Source: Azadirachta indica (taxonomy: Eukaryota > Streptophyta > Magnoliopsida > Sapindales > Meliaceae). From it: 64,000 nucleotides of DNA. The translations under genes were made by a program, and so were the position numbers. The notes under the pieces are model-generated. The model saw only the letters and a list, made by a program, of their open reading frames with translations, had not been told where the DNA came from and did no database searches. This document shows positions 62,512 through 64,000 of this stretch, piece after piece (position 1 is the stretch's first letter; every line of letters begins with the position of its first letter). Location of the stretch: NCBI GenBank assembly GCA_022749755.1, contig JAGQDM010000070.1, positions 467,316 through 531,315 of the forward strand, given 5' to 3'.

Positions 62512-64000
62512 TTAGCACAACTGCCATGATGCCTTTGGCTGTGACTAGAACAGGAGAATTGCGGCAGGAGTCATACAATGGTTCCAAGTTTTACTTAATA
62601 GGATTTGTCATTATATATCTCTCTTGAGTGGACGGATTTATTATACAATATGGTAAAGGGCTGCCAATTAATCAAGCTAATAGCTTAGGATTCAAAGAGA
62701 AACTTGCTTCAACTAATTAGTTTACTTCTAAGCAGCTGATCGAGCAAGCTTCAGTCTCATTGTATGGCCTGTAATATTGTTTGTTAAGATTCAATCTCAT
62801 TGTATGGCTTGTATTGTTTGTTATTTTAGCGGGGTAAAGCATAGAAACCTTGATTGCCAGCGCACTACAGTAAACTACATCATGTATAATGTCTAGTGCC
62901 GTACAAAATCAACTTCTGGAGTTTGGAGTTTGTTGACGTTTACTATTATGATGTTAATGTAATTAATGTGACAAAATATATTGTCAAAGCCACGTCTGAA
63001 ACGAAACAAGATAGTTACCCCACTTAATTATTTCTTTTGTCAATAATTAAACAACAAAAATAAAGTTGTCCACTTCGATTGGTTCAAACACCACGAAGAA
63101 ACTGGCAACATAACAAAACATAACTTAAACTTCCTGACGATCGTATGCCCAGTTCCCACTGTTCTATATTGTCTTGTCTGTTTAGTTGTTTGTTGAATTT
63201 TTGCGACGAAGGAAGCAAATAATTACGAAACCTTATCATGGTAAGGTTAGGCCGAAAATTTTGAAAGAGGATGTCAAGCTTTGAAAAGCTTTATCAGAAA
63301 ACCCCTTTACTTTTCCAAGCCAGAAGACTTACGTAATATTTTATTAGGGAACACACACATGTTTACTACTTTCAGTCTTGCCAAAGCTTTACCTGTTCAA
63401 GCAGGCCGCATGCAATAAAAAAATCCCTGATTTTGGGTTCAAGTTTTTTTATTTCTAATGTTATTTGGATACTTTCAGGCCTCTCATATGCTACACGTCG
63501 TAATCAAATCTGCATTAATAGCCCGGCATGTATATTTATATAATAATAACAGCAAGCAAGTTGAAGCAAATTAATATTCAAATCCCGCTTAGCTTAGCTA
63601 CCTTGACCTTCCGAATCTTTTTCTTGGATTATAAATTGTATCTTGATATGGTGTGCGCTTAATTATGTCTCTATTACTCTTTTTTATTATTTTATTTTGA
63701 TCGAGTGCTTAGTTATATTCACCAATTAGCTCTCTTACAAATCTAAAGACAAGGAATGCTATTGTACATGCTGCTCAGTATTTAGTCAGATTACAGTGTG
63801 AATGGTTAGTTTACCTCAAATTCAAATAAACATGAAGCGAATTTGTACATGTGAGAAAATGTTTTTGAGTCACTATTTTTAATTTATTCTCGTTCATCTA
63901 TGCTGAGATTTGACCACCGCTGCATATATTGGGTGAGAACAAATGGATCACATTTAATATGGGAGTAGAGTTCTTCTATGAAGAGAGTGATTTTATTATG
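62512..64000. other. Intergenic region at the right end
   Basis: 3' flank of the purine permease. A TTCA(G/A)TCTCATTGTATGGC(C/T)TGTA segment occurs twice about 42 bases apart near 62,750-62,812, a small tandem duplication in the 3' UTR region. Nothing else is supported. Confidence 0.5.

Overview
This window is nuclear DNA of a flowering plant. It is strongly AT-rich, the genes are split by GT-AG introns, and the intergenic space holds microsatellites, MITEs, a Ty3/gypsy element and a piece of plastid DNA. The gene families fit a woody eudicot, and my best guess is Citrus or a relative, but the sequence alone does not prove that. No bacterial features (operons, CRISPR, phage) are present.

Layout. 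1-8.35 kb is gene-poor and carries an old duplication and a hAT-like MITE. A RING-H2 ubiquitin ligase of the ATL6/ATL31 type lies at 8,355-9,590 (+). A short ANTH-domain clathrin adaptor gene at 13,082-14,160 (+) is broken by a one-base frameshift. From 14.9 to 55.7 kb runs a minus-strand tandem array of MATE (DETOXIFICATION) efflux transporters, here named A to F in coordinate order. A (14,921-17,230), B (20,680-22,990), C (26,648-29,029) and E (45,542-48,177) have complete eight-exon structures. F (52,450-55,701) is open throughout but has two damaged splice sites. D (30,744-42,428) is dead and split by two insertions, and a further exon-2 relic lies at about 26,155-26,360. Internal exons are 542, 87, 57, 239, 119 and 90 bp (87 bp for the last one in F), so gene models and damage could be placed to the base.

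Mobile DNA. A 6.17-kb chromovirus-type Ty3/gypsy element (31,192-37,360) sits inside exon 6 of MATE D, with 621-bp LTRs, a 4-bp flanking repeat, an initiator-tRNA-Met primer site and a polypurine tract. Its gag-pol is one frame with four nonsense codons and no frameshift. A second, unidentified 2.9-kb insertion interrupts exon 2 of MATE D and itself contains a MITE. A nuclear copy of the plastid ycf2 3' end lies at 29.64-30.2 kb.

Right flank. A frameshifted TED7-like cell-wall gene relic is at 57.64-58.19 kb, and an intact two-exon purine permease gene is at 61,031-62,511 (+).

The main biological theme is birth and death of a transporter array: recent tandem copies, decaying copies and transposon insertion side by side. 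I found no convincing evidence of an unknown molecular system. The most useful leads are the splice-site and frameshift lesions in genes that otherwise look intact.
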